A DNA stretch of 64,000 nt from Alteromonadaceae bacterium (GTDB taxonomy: Bacteria; Pseudomonadota; Gammaproteobacteria; Enterobacterales; Alteromonadaceae): assembly GCA_013373625.1 (NCBI GenBank), contig JABXHM010000017.1:53192-117191 (forward strand). Reading direction: 5' to 3'. A model generated the notes under the pieces. The model was not told the origin of the DNA, did not search any database, and was given only the letters and a program-made list of their open reading frames with translations. This document shows, one piece after another, positions 30,643 to 38,904 of the stretch (its first letter is position 1; every line of letters begins with the position of its first letter). Made by a program: the position numbers and the translations under genes.

Positions 30643-30729
30643 TTTTATTGCAGTCAGTACAGCGCAGGTGTATGGATTACTTTCGTTTTATCATACACTA
30701 AACGTCTAATAATTAAATATTCGAGTCTT

Positions 30730-31449
30730 GTGAGCAGTTATCCACTTCCTAACTTATTTATACCCGGCGTGCAAAAGGCCGGTACTACAGCATTGGCTTC
30801 ATTCCTGTCACAGCATCCGGATATCTGTTTGGTCAAGGGAAAAGAAGCGCACGTATTTGACGACCCGCAATATCACCGCTCTACTGATAAAAGCGGCTTT
30901 GTTCACGATAAGTATGCCAGTAAATTAGCTCACTATAAGGGGGAACGGTATATTCTTGATGCAACACCAGTCACCATGTTACACCCTCAATTTATTCAGG
31001 CCGCGGCCCGTCATTGTGCGCAGGCAAAATATGTTGTAGTGCTAAGAGATCCTGTCGACAGGGCGTTATCACATTACGCCATGACCAAATCCCGAGGGCT
31101 TGAATCCCGCTCACCTGCAATGGCATTTCTTCTAGAACCCTGGAGAATGCGAGGCTTCTATAAAAACTTGCCGAATAGCCCATTTGAAAGTAAATACAGA
31201 GATCAATCCTATTTGACTCGCGGCAAATACAGGCGTCAGCTTGGCTGGCTGACTAATGAAGTGGGCGAGTCTCAGATTAAAATTATTAACCAGCATGATT
31301 TGCTCAGTAATCATCAAGGGGTACTGGATGGGATATTTGACTTTCTAAGTGCCGAACATGTTAAGTTAGATGCTGAACGGGTATTCAGCACTAAAGACAG
31401 GGCTGAAATATCGCCATTTCTTTATCGCATATTAAAGTGGTTAGTTTAA
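30730..31449 (+). CDS. Sulfotransferase family protein
   Basis: About 239 residues. The PAPS loop PGVQKAGTTALASFL is near the N-terminus and the second motif VVVLRDPVDRALSHYAM is complete, including the conserved Arg and Ser. I place the start at the GTG at 30730, just before the first conserved strand. The open frame continues upstream, but that part overlaps the divergent glycosyltransferase and has no sulfotransferase similarity. No strong ribosome binding site is visible, so the start is uncertain. The predicted role is sulfation of a surface glycan. Confidence 0.78.
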   Translation: MSSYPLPNLFIPGVQKAGTTALASFLSQHPDICLVKGKEAHVFDDPQYHRSTDKSGFVHDKYASKLAHYKGERYILDATPVTMLHPQFIQAAARHCAQAKYVVVLRDPVDRALSHYAMTKSRGLESRSPAMAFLLEPWRMRGFYKNLPNSPFESKYRDQSYLTRGKYRRQLGWLTNEVGESQIKIINQHDLLSNHQGVLDGIFDFLSAEHVKLDAERVFSTKDRAEISPFLYRILKWLV

Positions 31450-31654
31450 TCGCTTCGCAGTATGAAGCGTGTTTGGCGATCATATAACTTGACCCGAATT
31501 ATGTGCTGATGTAGATTAGCCCGCCGGTTTTGGGAGCCAGCACAACGACTGTATGCAAGTCTGAAAGAGGCAAAATCTACCGATGGTATTTGAAAGCCAG
31601 TTACCTTCATCCTCTTAGTGTTGTTTAGACTGAGATGCTCGATTAGATGTTAAA

Positions 31655-33355
31655 ATGACGAATCAATCTACGCCAGTAAAGGCTCACAGGATAAAGCACC
31701 TGTTATCGATTCCATATTGCGGTGCAGAAAAACTTAAAAGCATATTTGCAGCTAATCTGGTTCCCTCCAATAAACCTGTTTCTGAGACCTATTCGCTGGG
31801 GACTTGCAGATTATCGGCTGCACACTTTGAGTGCGACAACGAACAGGACATGAAGGATTACGGCATCATGCTGGGCCTTCCCGAAATCAGGCTTCAGCTG
31901 GCTTATCGTGATTACCAAAAATCTAATCAACCTGACTTGTCTTTTCGCGAGTTTTATCACAAAGAGAATCAACAAAACGTTTACGCAAATTTGCTAGCGC
32001 CGCTCGATATTGAGCAACTCGGGTTTGTTGGTTTACTCGAAAAAATGATACCCAGCATGTTTTTGGCCGAGGATTGGACGGGCTTAAAAGCGAATCGACA
32101 AAACTATGATGTATTGCTTGGCCAAAATAAAGTAGCACCGTTATCGCCGGAAGATCGCGATGAAATCAGGCGTCTTAATAGTGATGACTACGATATATAT
32201 CAAAAGGTTGAAACACGACAAGCTGCGCAATGGCAGGCGCTTTTAGCCCGTAAAAAAATTCATCTGGAAAACGGCAAAAAGGTTATTATTCATGTCGGGC
32301 CTCCTAAAACCGGTACATCGGCTATCCAATATTGGTTGGCTAAAAACCACAAGGCGCTATTGAATCAAGGTGTATTTTATCCAGGGCATCAGTTAGACGA
32401 TAATAAAATAAGTTCTGGTAATTTTCAGCGCTTAATTCATCATGATGCGGCTAACAAACAGTCATACCTTGATGAAGCGAGAGCGCGTGAATTGGTGGAC
32501 GAATTCACACAATCCAAAGCGCACACGTTATTACTCTCATCTGAGCACTTTTTTTATCACATGCCTGCGCTATTCATGTACTTCCCTATGGCGACGTTTG
32601 TTTTCTATGTCAGGCATCCTTTTTCTACATTGGAGTCCAGTTACCATCAGCAGGTAAAGCGACATGGCCGAACGTCAGCATTTAATTTACCTAAAACCGC
32701 AAAGTTTCAGCAATTAGAAATCATTGGTCGGCTTGCAAAAACGTTTTCCGTTAATGTGTGTTTTCGCTACTACGACGAACAGCTGTTTAACGGTGGCACA
32801 CTTGTCAATGACTTTCGGGATGTGATATCGGTTGATGCTGACCTGGTTGATGAGCGCAAGAGAGTAAACTCTAAATATGCACTGGATGCGTTGGGTTTTA
32901 TGCGTTGGTGCAATGGGTTTGCCAGTGCAGATGTGCTTGCAGAGCTCGACCGTTGGTTACAGGCCTACAGCGAAGATAAAGAACCACGCTCGCTAATAAC
33001 ACCTGAGCAGCGAGTCGCGCTCACTTCTGTGATGCGAGCGCATGCGCAGAAAATGCATCAGTTATTACCTGGTTTAAATATTGAAAGTTTGTATCAGATG
33101 CTTGAAAACTATACCAATAATTCAGCCAGTTATGATGCTTCAGTAGGCTGTGATTTTACAGGGTTAGTGAAAGCTTTAAAAAAGCAGAACATCCTTTTGG
33201 CAAAGAGGATTTATTGTCAGGCACAAGATAACAAAGAAAGTATGCCATCCAGTGCCGCACAACAGTTTACATTTAGCACGGGTGATGAGATGCGTTGCAC
33301 TGTGCAGAGTTATATATGTAAATTACAGTATCAAATAAAACGGTTATTCAGTTAA
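31655..33355 (+). CDS. Double sulfotransferase: truncated domain fused to a complete domain
   Basis: A 566-residue protein. Residues about 205-450 form a full sulfotransferase domain (IIHVGPPKTGTSAIQYWL; then FVFYVRHPFSTLESSYHQ). The first 190 residues look like only the C-terminal half of a second one: GFVGLLEKMIPSMFLAEDW and LSPEDRDEIRRLNSDDYDIY follow the end pattern of family-2 sulfotransferases, but no P-loop precedes them. The N-terminal half is therefore probably non-catalytic, perhaps an acceptor-binding relic of a fusion. The stop codon overlaps that of the next, convergent gene. Confidence 0.75.
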   Translation: MTNQSTPVKAHRIKHLLSIPYCGAEKLKSIFAANLVPSNKPVSETYSLGTCRLSAAHFECDNEQDMKDYGIMLGLPEIRLQLAYRDYQKSNQPDLSFREFYHKENQQNVYANLLAPLDIEQLGFVGLLEKMIPSMFLAEDWTGLKANRQNYDVLLGQNKVAPLSPEDRDEIRRLNSDDYDIYQKVETRQAAQWQALLARKKIHLENGKKVIIHVGPPKTGTSAIQYWLAKNHKALLNQGVFYPGHQLDDNKISSGNFQRLIHHDAANKQSYLDEARARELVDEFTQSKAHTLLLSSEHFFYHMPALFMYFPMATFVFYVRHPFSTLESSYHQQVKRHGRTSAFNLPKTAKFQQLEIIGRLAKTFSVNVCFRYYDEQLFNGGTLVNDFRDVISVDADLVDERKRVNSKYALDALGFMRWCNGFASADVLAELDRWLQAYSEDKEPRSLITPEQRVALTSVMRAHAQKMHQLLPGLNIESLYQMLENYTNNSASYDASVGCDFTGLVKALKKQNILLAKRIYCQAQDNKESMPSSAAQQFTFSTGDEMRCTVQSYICKLQYQIKRLFS

Positions 33356-35790
33356 TAGTCTGCACCGGCCAGAATCTGACCAACAAATTTCGCCTTGTAA
33401 CCCTCATTCATTGCAATCATCCCGATTAACCTTTCAATAGCATGCATCACAGTACCATCGGTTTGTCCCTGTTCGTCGGGAAAATCGCTGTTTAGCCAGC
33501 ATTTATCCGTTAAACTTCGCAACGCGTCCGGGCGATACCAAAACATCGAGCCGGCCGGAAACAGACTTATATTTTCCGGAAGTGTTAAATTAAAGTCTTT
33601 CGCAAGCGTGTCGGCGAGAGGCTTGTTTTGCCCCCAATTAATGTGTGGAGCAATTCTTGGATGATAATCAGGCATCACAACACCCAATTCGTCATGATCT
33701 TTGAAGGCTGTAAATATTTGCTCTGTGTGATGTGCTTCGCCTGCTAACAACCACAGCATTTGTAATCGCCACCCACAAAGGGTTGATGCGTGAGGCGTTG
33801 CTTTGGTATGAAGTTTCAACACCAGTTCACAATCATAAAATTGTTTTGCGACCGTTAGCCACGGCAGAATATCCCTGCCTTTGTTGACAACCTCAATGAC
33901 CTTCACCTGGCTATGACCGGCAAACAGTAATCCTAACTCTTGTGCTAAATTGTCGGGACAGGTAAGAACAATCTTTTTGATGTTATGTAACCTTGCGACA
34001 AACGACAGCAACTCAGGCAGTAAGTGCTTATGAAAAACGTGAATGCATACTCCTATAGTTTGTGTATCGCTTCGCGGTGTAAAGTTCTCAGCACTAATGC
34101 CGGCTAAATTGCTTGGGTTAAATTGAGTGTACAATAGCTCGGTGCTCAGTACTTCCGAGCTCCAGTATCGGTTGCAGTGAATCAATAAAAAGTCGAGCAG
34201 GCACTGCCTGGCAGAACTCGATAAACCTTCAATGCCCTCAGCCAGCCATTTTTTGTTATCCCGTAAGACAAAAGCTGACTTTACCATATGATTGTCCAGT
34301 TGCATGCCATGCTTAACGTCGAGAGACAGCTGATGAACAACGTCTGAATAATTGCTAACTGTCTTCATGGTATACTCACCAACGGTACTTTTATGAACCG
34401 GTGATGACTTAGCGAGTTGCTTTTTCTTTAATTCGAGTCTTTTTATAGCCTGGGGTATGGCAGGCCTGGTGTCATCAAGCTGCTGTGCTTCGTCAATTAA
34501 ACTTTGCGCCTTTTCAATATTTCCCAGTGCGCTCTCTACTTCTGACAATCTGGCCAGATAACTTGAATTCTCCGGCGCTATTTCGCCAGCTTTTGTGTAT
34601 GTTTTCTTTGCTTCTTCTGGCATTTTTCGGCGCATGAAGAGATCGCCCAAATGAATAAAGCGCCAGTGAGCGGCTTTGATGGCAATCGCCCTGTGAAGGG
34701 CTATCTCGGCAACTTCCCACTGTTTGAATCTTACCGCCACAATGTAAAGCACATCATATTGAGAGGAGTTAATTGACTCGCGACTTAACAGGTCCCCCCA
34801 ATCTATCTGCAATGTCGAGTCTGCCGGTATCTGCTTAAGAAGCTCCATAGCCTCATTCCACTTTAAGCCCGATAACTGTGCGGTTTGCGGCAAAGATTCC
34901 GGTAAGGTGGTGTCATGTTTGGTAACCTCATTTTCCGACAGCAATTGACTCACTAATGGGTGCGCAGGAGAAGTGTCTATATGCTCATTTTGGTAGACAT
35001 CTGCAATGCTATCGAGTGCATCCTGAGCTTCATCACACGCGTGTTTTAACGGCGCTGATATCATACTCATCATGCTACCAGGTACACTTGTTTGCATTAG
35101 ACCTTTGTCATAAATCCTGCAGTCGAGCACACTGGCTTCGAAGCCTTTTTGTTTAGCTTTCTCTTTGAGTTTGCTTTGCTGATGAATAAAGGCTTTTTGC
35201 TCAAAAATCAGTGTGTCGTGAGCGTTTTCTTTGTGCCACGCGATAATGGCATTGGCAGAAGCCAACCACATTTGGGCTGCCAAATCCGGATATTGCCAGA
35301 ACCCATAATCCGTTTTTCTGTTCTGTATTGGCATTGTGAACTGCAGTAATTCTCTGCTTTGTCGCTTTAACAACGACGATACAGAATACATCCAGCCACG
35401 ATAAACCAATAAAGACTTTAAATTACTGTCGGTTGCCTGGTCCCAGTACTTTAAAAAAAACACCGCTCTGGGGTCTTTTGCGCCGATCAATAATGGGCTC
35501 GTTGTAGCCTCAGTGCGCTTTGTAATATAGTCGCGCATTCTCTCCTGAAAATAGGGGCTTACTTGCAGGGGACGCTCATCAAAATATCGCCAGTCAGTCG
35601 CATTTGCATTGAGAATACGGTCATGAAGAGTGACCATGGGAATATCTTCGAAATGTCCGTGGGAATTAGCAAAACTCGGGCCCATCAAATCCAGTCCCAT
35701 ATCCACGTTATTACTGGCTAAGGTACTCGCCACCAACGATGTTCCACTGCGGTGAAACCCCGTGCATAAATAAAATGGTGTTTTAGTCAT
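33352..35790 (-). CDS. Three-part protein: sulfotransferase, TPR region and RgpF-like domain
   Basis: An 812-residue multidomain protein. Residues 1 to about 260 are sulfotransferase-like (FYLCTGFHRSGTSLVASTL; later LLVYRGWMYSVSSLLKR). Residues about 330-450 contain TPR-like helices (WEVAEIALHRAIAIKAAHWRF, ARLSEVESALGNIEKAQSL). The C-terminal 250 residues match the rhamnan-synthesis F / RgpF pattern: IGVCIHVFHKHLLPELLSFV, NKGRDILPWL, LKLHTKATPH and FPAGSMFWYRPDAL. RgpF-type domains act in building rhamnose-containing polysaccharides, and a rhamnose pathway lies 23 kb away in this window. The fusion suggests one protein that extends and sulfates a glycan. Confidence 0.78.
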   Translation of the reverse strand: MTKTPFYLCTGFHRSGTSLVASTLASNNVDMGLDLMGPSFANSHGHFEDIPMVTLHDRILNANATDWRYFDERPLQVSPYFQERMRDYITKRTEATTSPLLIGAKDPRAVFFLKYWDQATDSNLKSLLVYRGWMYSVSSLLKRQSRELLQFTMPIQNRKTDYGFWQYPDLAAQMWLASANAIIAWHKENAHDTLIFEQKAFIHQQSKLKEKAKQKGFEASVLDCRIYDKGLMQTSVPGSMMSMISAPLKHACDEAQDALDSIADVYQNEHIDTSPAHPLVSQLLSENEVTKHDTTLPESLPQTAQLSGLKWNEAMELLKQIPADSTLQIDWGDLLSRESINSSQYDVLYIVAVRFKQWEVAEIALHRAIAIKAAHWRFIHLGDLFMRRKMPEEAKKTYTKAGEIAPENSSYLARLSEVESALGNIEKAQSLIDEAQQLDDTRPAIPQAIKRLELKKKQLAKSSPVHKSTVGEYTMKTVSNYSDVVHQLSLDVKHGMQLDNHMVKSAFVLRDNKKWLAEGIEGLSSSARQCLLDFLLIHCNRYWSSEVLSTELLYTQFNPSNLAGISAENFTPRSDTQTIGVCIHVFHKHLLPELLSFVARLHNIKKIVLTCPDNLAQELGLLFAGHSQVKVIEVVNKGRDILPWLTVAKQFYDCELVLKLHTKATPHASTLCGWRLQMLWLLAGEAHHTEQIFTAFKDHDELGVVMPDYHPRIAPHINWGQNKPLADTLAKDFNLTLPENISLFPAGSMFWYRPDALRSLTDKCWLNSDFPDEQGQTDGTVMHAIERLIGMIAMNEGYKAKFVGQILAGADY

Positions 35791-35904
35791 TTTACTACTT
35801 CCAAAAAGCCCGAATTTAAGACTTCATATAGCGTACTATAAATTAAGTGACAGTACTGTTTCAGTTGGATGGTCTGTATTCACGACAACTACGAATTAAC
35901 AGGT

Positions 35905-37647
35905 TCAGTCTTTAAGCTGCCAGGGCCACTCGTGGTATTTGTCAGAAATTGACCACCCTTCACCATAGCGTTCCAATAAAAACGCTTCGGTTTCAATGGG
36001 TGCCGGAAATTCGGTATCATAAAGTTTGAGCATTTTTCTATCAGCAAGAATATTCTCAGGAATCCCCCGAACTTTCATTTTTTCCATATGCAGAAAACTT
36101 TTTCCCTGAGCATTCCAGTAAGGAAAAATATCAATCACCATATTGGTTTCTCTCACCAATATGTGCATATTGAGATTAGTCCCAGAGCGTTGTTCGAGGT
36201 CTGTGCGGTACTTTTCGGGGTCGAGTTCTTGCAGTAGTTTTTCGGTTAGCGCAAAAACCTGTTGATGGTCAAGGTTGTCTTGTGGATATTCGATTAAGAT
36301 ATCTACGTCGTCATCGTGAGCTATAAACGCTTGATCACGGCGTGCGCCAAGTAAAGTACCGTACGCAATACAAGGGCGAAATCCCATCGCCTCAAAATCA
36401 TTGATCACAATGGATATGGTTCTAAGTGCCTTGGGTATATTTTGATTGAGGATTCCCTTATGAGAGATACCGTGTTTGGTCAGCTGAATTTCTTTTCGGT
36501 TATTAGTGACACGGTGTTTATTGACCAATAACTCATATAAGTCTAAATCTCGTCTTGTTGACAATATTTTAGAGAAGGGAACCAATACAAAACCGAGCTT
36601 AGACTTCGTCATGTGATATGTGTACAAAGCTAACACTTCAATTTCTAGCTTGTGTAGAGAAGCAGAGGGCGCTTCTTCTGCCCAGATAGAAAGAAAGTTT
36701 AAGGCAAAATGCGGTAGTGAGTTGCCGCCATCATCTTCTTTGTGACTGAGTAAATCAATTAATTTAACTAAGAACTTTTCTCGAAAATCCTCGGCACTGC
36801 AGTTAAACAGTATCTCAGCGCCGCCGTATTGCATAATCCTGGAATAAAACCGTGCGTAACTCTTTTTTGAGCTGGATGAATAAAGCTGAGAGGTTTGCTG
36901 GTCAACGTCTTCTATCTCAACCTCAAGATTGCGAGTCCGCTTGCCATAGGCGTCAGCCCGATTACAGATCTCTATACGCGTTATAAACTGTGGTTCTTCA
37001 AACTCAATGCGTAACCAGGGGTAGTCTTCGAGTTTTGAGTGAAACCCTTTAGCTTGCATAACATTTGTTGAGGTCAGATCGTCATTGTGCGAACTACTGC
37101 AGTTAAGCGACACATTATGATCGATCGCGATTCGTTGACCGTTTCCACCGACAATGCACAGATCCCGGATATTAAAGAACGCTTTTTCCTGCGCGATCGT
37201 CATTTTGAGCGATTTTACTGCTTTATTGACCTCTAAGGTTAAAGGCTCATACTTGCCACCTCCTATAAATCCGTAGGAGGGGGCTCTTTTCAGGATTTCT
37301 TCGTAACCACCGACACTGTTTAAAATTAAATCCGCGCAGGATATCCGTGTCAAATCTTTGTGGAAATGATTAACCAATACAAAGCTGACATGCTCATCAA
37401 CGTGCTCAATGATGGTTTGCATCTCAAGCTCTAATGTAAATCTGACGTCCTTGACTTTATCCGCTGATTGGGAAAAGCCGGAAGAGGATAACATACTGAG
37501 GCCCACAACCTGGTTTCCCAGCATAGCTATCAGTACACTAGGATAAGACGATTCAATCTGGCATGTGCCGGTAAGCATGAAACCTTTTTGAGATGAGATA
37601 CTCAATTTATCATTGTGTGATGTTGCGTTTGTTGAATTCAAATCCAC
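35905..37647 (-). CDS. LicD/fukutin-type phosphotransferase with N-terminal beta-sandwich domains
   Basis: A 580-residue protein. The C-terminal 200 residues are a LicD-type nucleotidyltransferase fold: CIAYGTLLGARRDQAFIAHD is followed by DDVDILIEY, which carries the metal-binding Asp residues. Family members move phosphocholine, ribitol phosphate or glycerol phosphate from CDP donors to sugars. The N-terminal half looks like beta-sandwich, carbohydrate-binding (discoidin-like) modules: GGGKYEPLTLEVNKAVKSLK and LEDYPWLRIEFEEPQFITRI. A full-length paralogue lies in opposite orientation at 38905, with a CDP-alditol synthase gene between them. Confidence 0.82.
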   Translation of the reverse strand: MDLNSTNATSHNDKLSISSQKGFMLTGTCQIESSYPSVLIAMLGNQVVGLSMLSSSGFSQSADKVKDVRFTLELEMQTIIEHVDEHVSFVLVNHFHKDLTRISCADLILNSVGGYEEILKRAPSYGFIGGGKYEPLTLEVNKAVKSLKMTIAQEKAFFNIRDLCIVGGNGQRIAIDHNVSLNCSSSHNDDLTSTNVMQAKGFHSKLEDYPWLRIEFEEPQFITRIEICNRADAYGKRTRNLEVEIEDVDQQTSQLYSSSSKKSYARFYSRIMQYGGAEILFNCSAEDFREKFLVKLIDLLSHKEDDGGNSLPHFALNFLSIWAEEAPSASLHKLEIEVLALYTYHMTKSKLGFVLVPFSKILSTRRDLDLYELLVNKHRVTNNRKEIQLTKHGISHKGILNQNIPKALRTISIVINDFEAMGFRPCIAYGTLLGARRDQAFIAHDDDVDILIEYPQDNLDHQQVFALTEKLLQELDPEKYRTDLEQRSGTNLNMHILVRETNMVIDIFPYWNAQGKSFLHMEKMKVRGIPENILADRKMLKLYDTEFPAPIETEAFLLERYGEGWSISDKYHEWPWQLKD

Positions 37648-38330
37648 GTAAATTCATTCCCTTAATTGTATGACTTAAAAATCAATGAGTAGCTCAAGTA
37701 TGGTGCTGGTCCTGTCGTTCTATCGACATCAACCAATGGAAGACGGTGATTTGGTTGACCAGATATATTGTAATTTGCCAGGTAATGTTAATTCAGCTTG
37801 ATTTTTATTTGGGTTAAGTCTGCACTGGATTGTATCAATATGACTCAGTGCTAACAATGCAATCCTATCACGGTTTGGCCATTCTGATTGGGTACAATAT
37901 TCTCATTGCAGGCCATTCGCGCTTTGCTTCATATTGCTTGGTTCACGCCAATACTGACAATATCTGAGTATTGCTATATTATGTCACTTTTATGACAATG
38001 AGGCTCAAGCAGCAGTATTTTTCCTCCTGTTGGCGCAGGCAAGGTTCAGTGTCGATAATGATATTTAGCACCTGTAAAGGCACGCAATTAAGAGCTCGAA
38101 TGATTGCCTGATAGCGCCAAGCGCTCGACATATTTTCAAAAGTGCTAAAAATGCATACATGGTTGTTAGCCATTCAAAGTAGAGATTACCGTTGAGCCAG
38201 AACTTTAACTAATCCATATGCGGGTAAGCGCTAGTGCGATATGTAAAACGCCAATGTCCGGATAAAATTTGACTGAAAATAAATACTGGCAATCGCTGAT
38301 GAAATAAGACTGATAAGGTTATTCAAAATA
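37648..38330. other. 683-base gap between divergent LicD-type and TagD-type genes
   Basis: AT-rich, no convincing gene. A 64-codon minus-strand frame at 37979-38173 has no ribosome binding site or family look. The promoters of both divergent neighbours must be here, but none matches a consensus well. The unusual length suggests a decayed gene or a regulatory region. Confidence 0.45.
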
Positions 38331-38786
38331 ATGAAAACAATAGTGACTTACGGTACTTTCGATCTTTACCATGTTGGTCATGTGAGATTATTAAAGCGCT
38401 TGAAAGCGTTAGGGGATCGACTTGTCGTAGGTCTTTCTACAGATGAGTTTAACCAGGTGAAGAAAAAGAAAGTGATCATTCCTTTCGCAGAGAGAAAAGA
38501 AATCCTCCTGTCTTGTCAGTACGTCGATGATGTATTTCCAGAAAATTGCTGGGAGCAAAAGCGCGAGGACTTACTTCGTGAAAAGGCCGATATTTTCGCA
38601 ATAGGAGATGACTGGGCTGGAAAGTTTGATGATCTTGGCGATATTGCAGAAGTGTTGTACTTACCAAGAACAAAAGATATTTCAACGACTGAACTTAAAA
38701 CGGTGTTGAGTGAACTCAGCCGGGAAAAAGTACAGGAAATACGAAATGTCAGTTCCCACCTTTTGGAACTGGCTTCAAAACTGTGA
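38331..38786 (+). CDS. TagD-like glycerol-3-phosphate (or related) cytidylyltransferase
   Basis: A 151-residue nucleotidyltransferase that would make CDP-glycerol (or a related CDP-alditol) from CTP. The HxGH active-site motif is HVGH in YGTFDLYHVGHVRLLKRL, and the RTxxIST motif is RTKDISTTELK. It is slightly longer than Bacillus TagD (about 130 residues), with an extra C-terminal helix. It sits between two LicD-type transferases, which are the obvious users of its product. It may instead use another phosphorylated alcohol; the glycerol call is by family resemblance. Confidence 0.85.
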   Translation: MKTIVTYGTFDLYHVGHVRLLKRLKALGDRLVVGLSTDEFNQVKKKKVIIPFAERKEILLSCQYVDDVFPENCWEQKREDLLREKADIFAIGDDWAGKFDDLGDIAEVLYLPRTKDISTTELKTVLSELSREKVQEIRNVSSHLLELASKL

Positions 38787-38904
38787 TGCGAAGAAGTGTT
38801 GTTTGCGCAATGCCCGGCGTCGCCTTATACAGCAAAGGCAAATTTAAAACCCAACATCATTGCTACTAAATTAACTATATATAACCGTTTTTGAGACTCC
38901 TAAT

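Noticed and set aside
37979..38173. 64-codon minus-strand open frame in the long gap
   Set aside because: No ribosome binding site, no family resemblance and no codon pattern like the neighbours; probably chance.
38331..38786. Choline-phosphate or pantetheine-phosphate adenylyltransferase
   Set aside because: The RTxxIST-type motif and size fit the TagD group better; other substrates remain possible but were not preferred.
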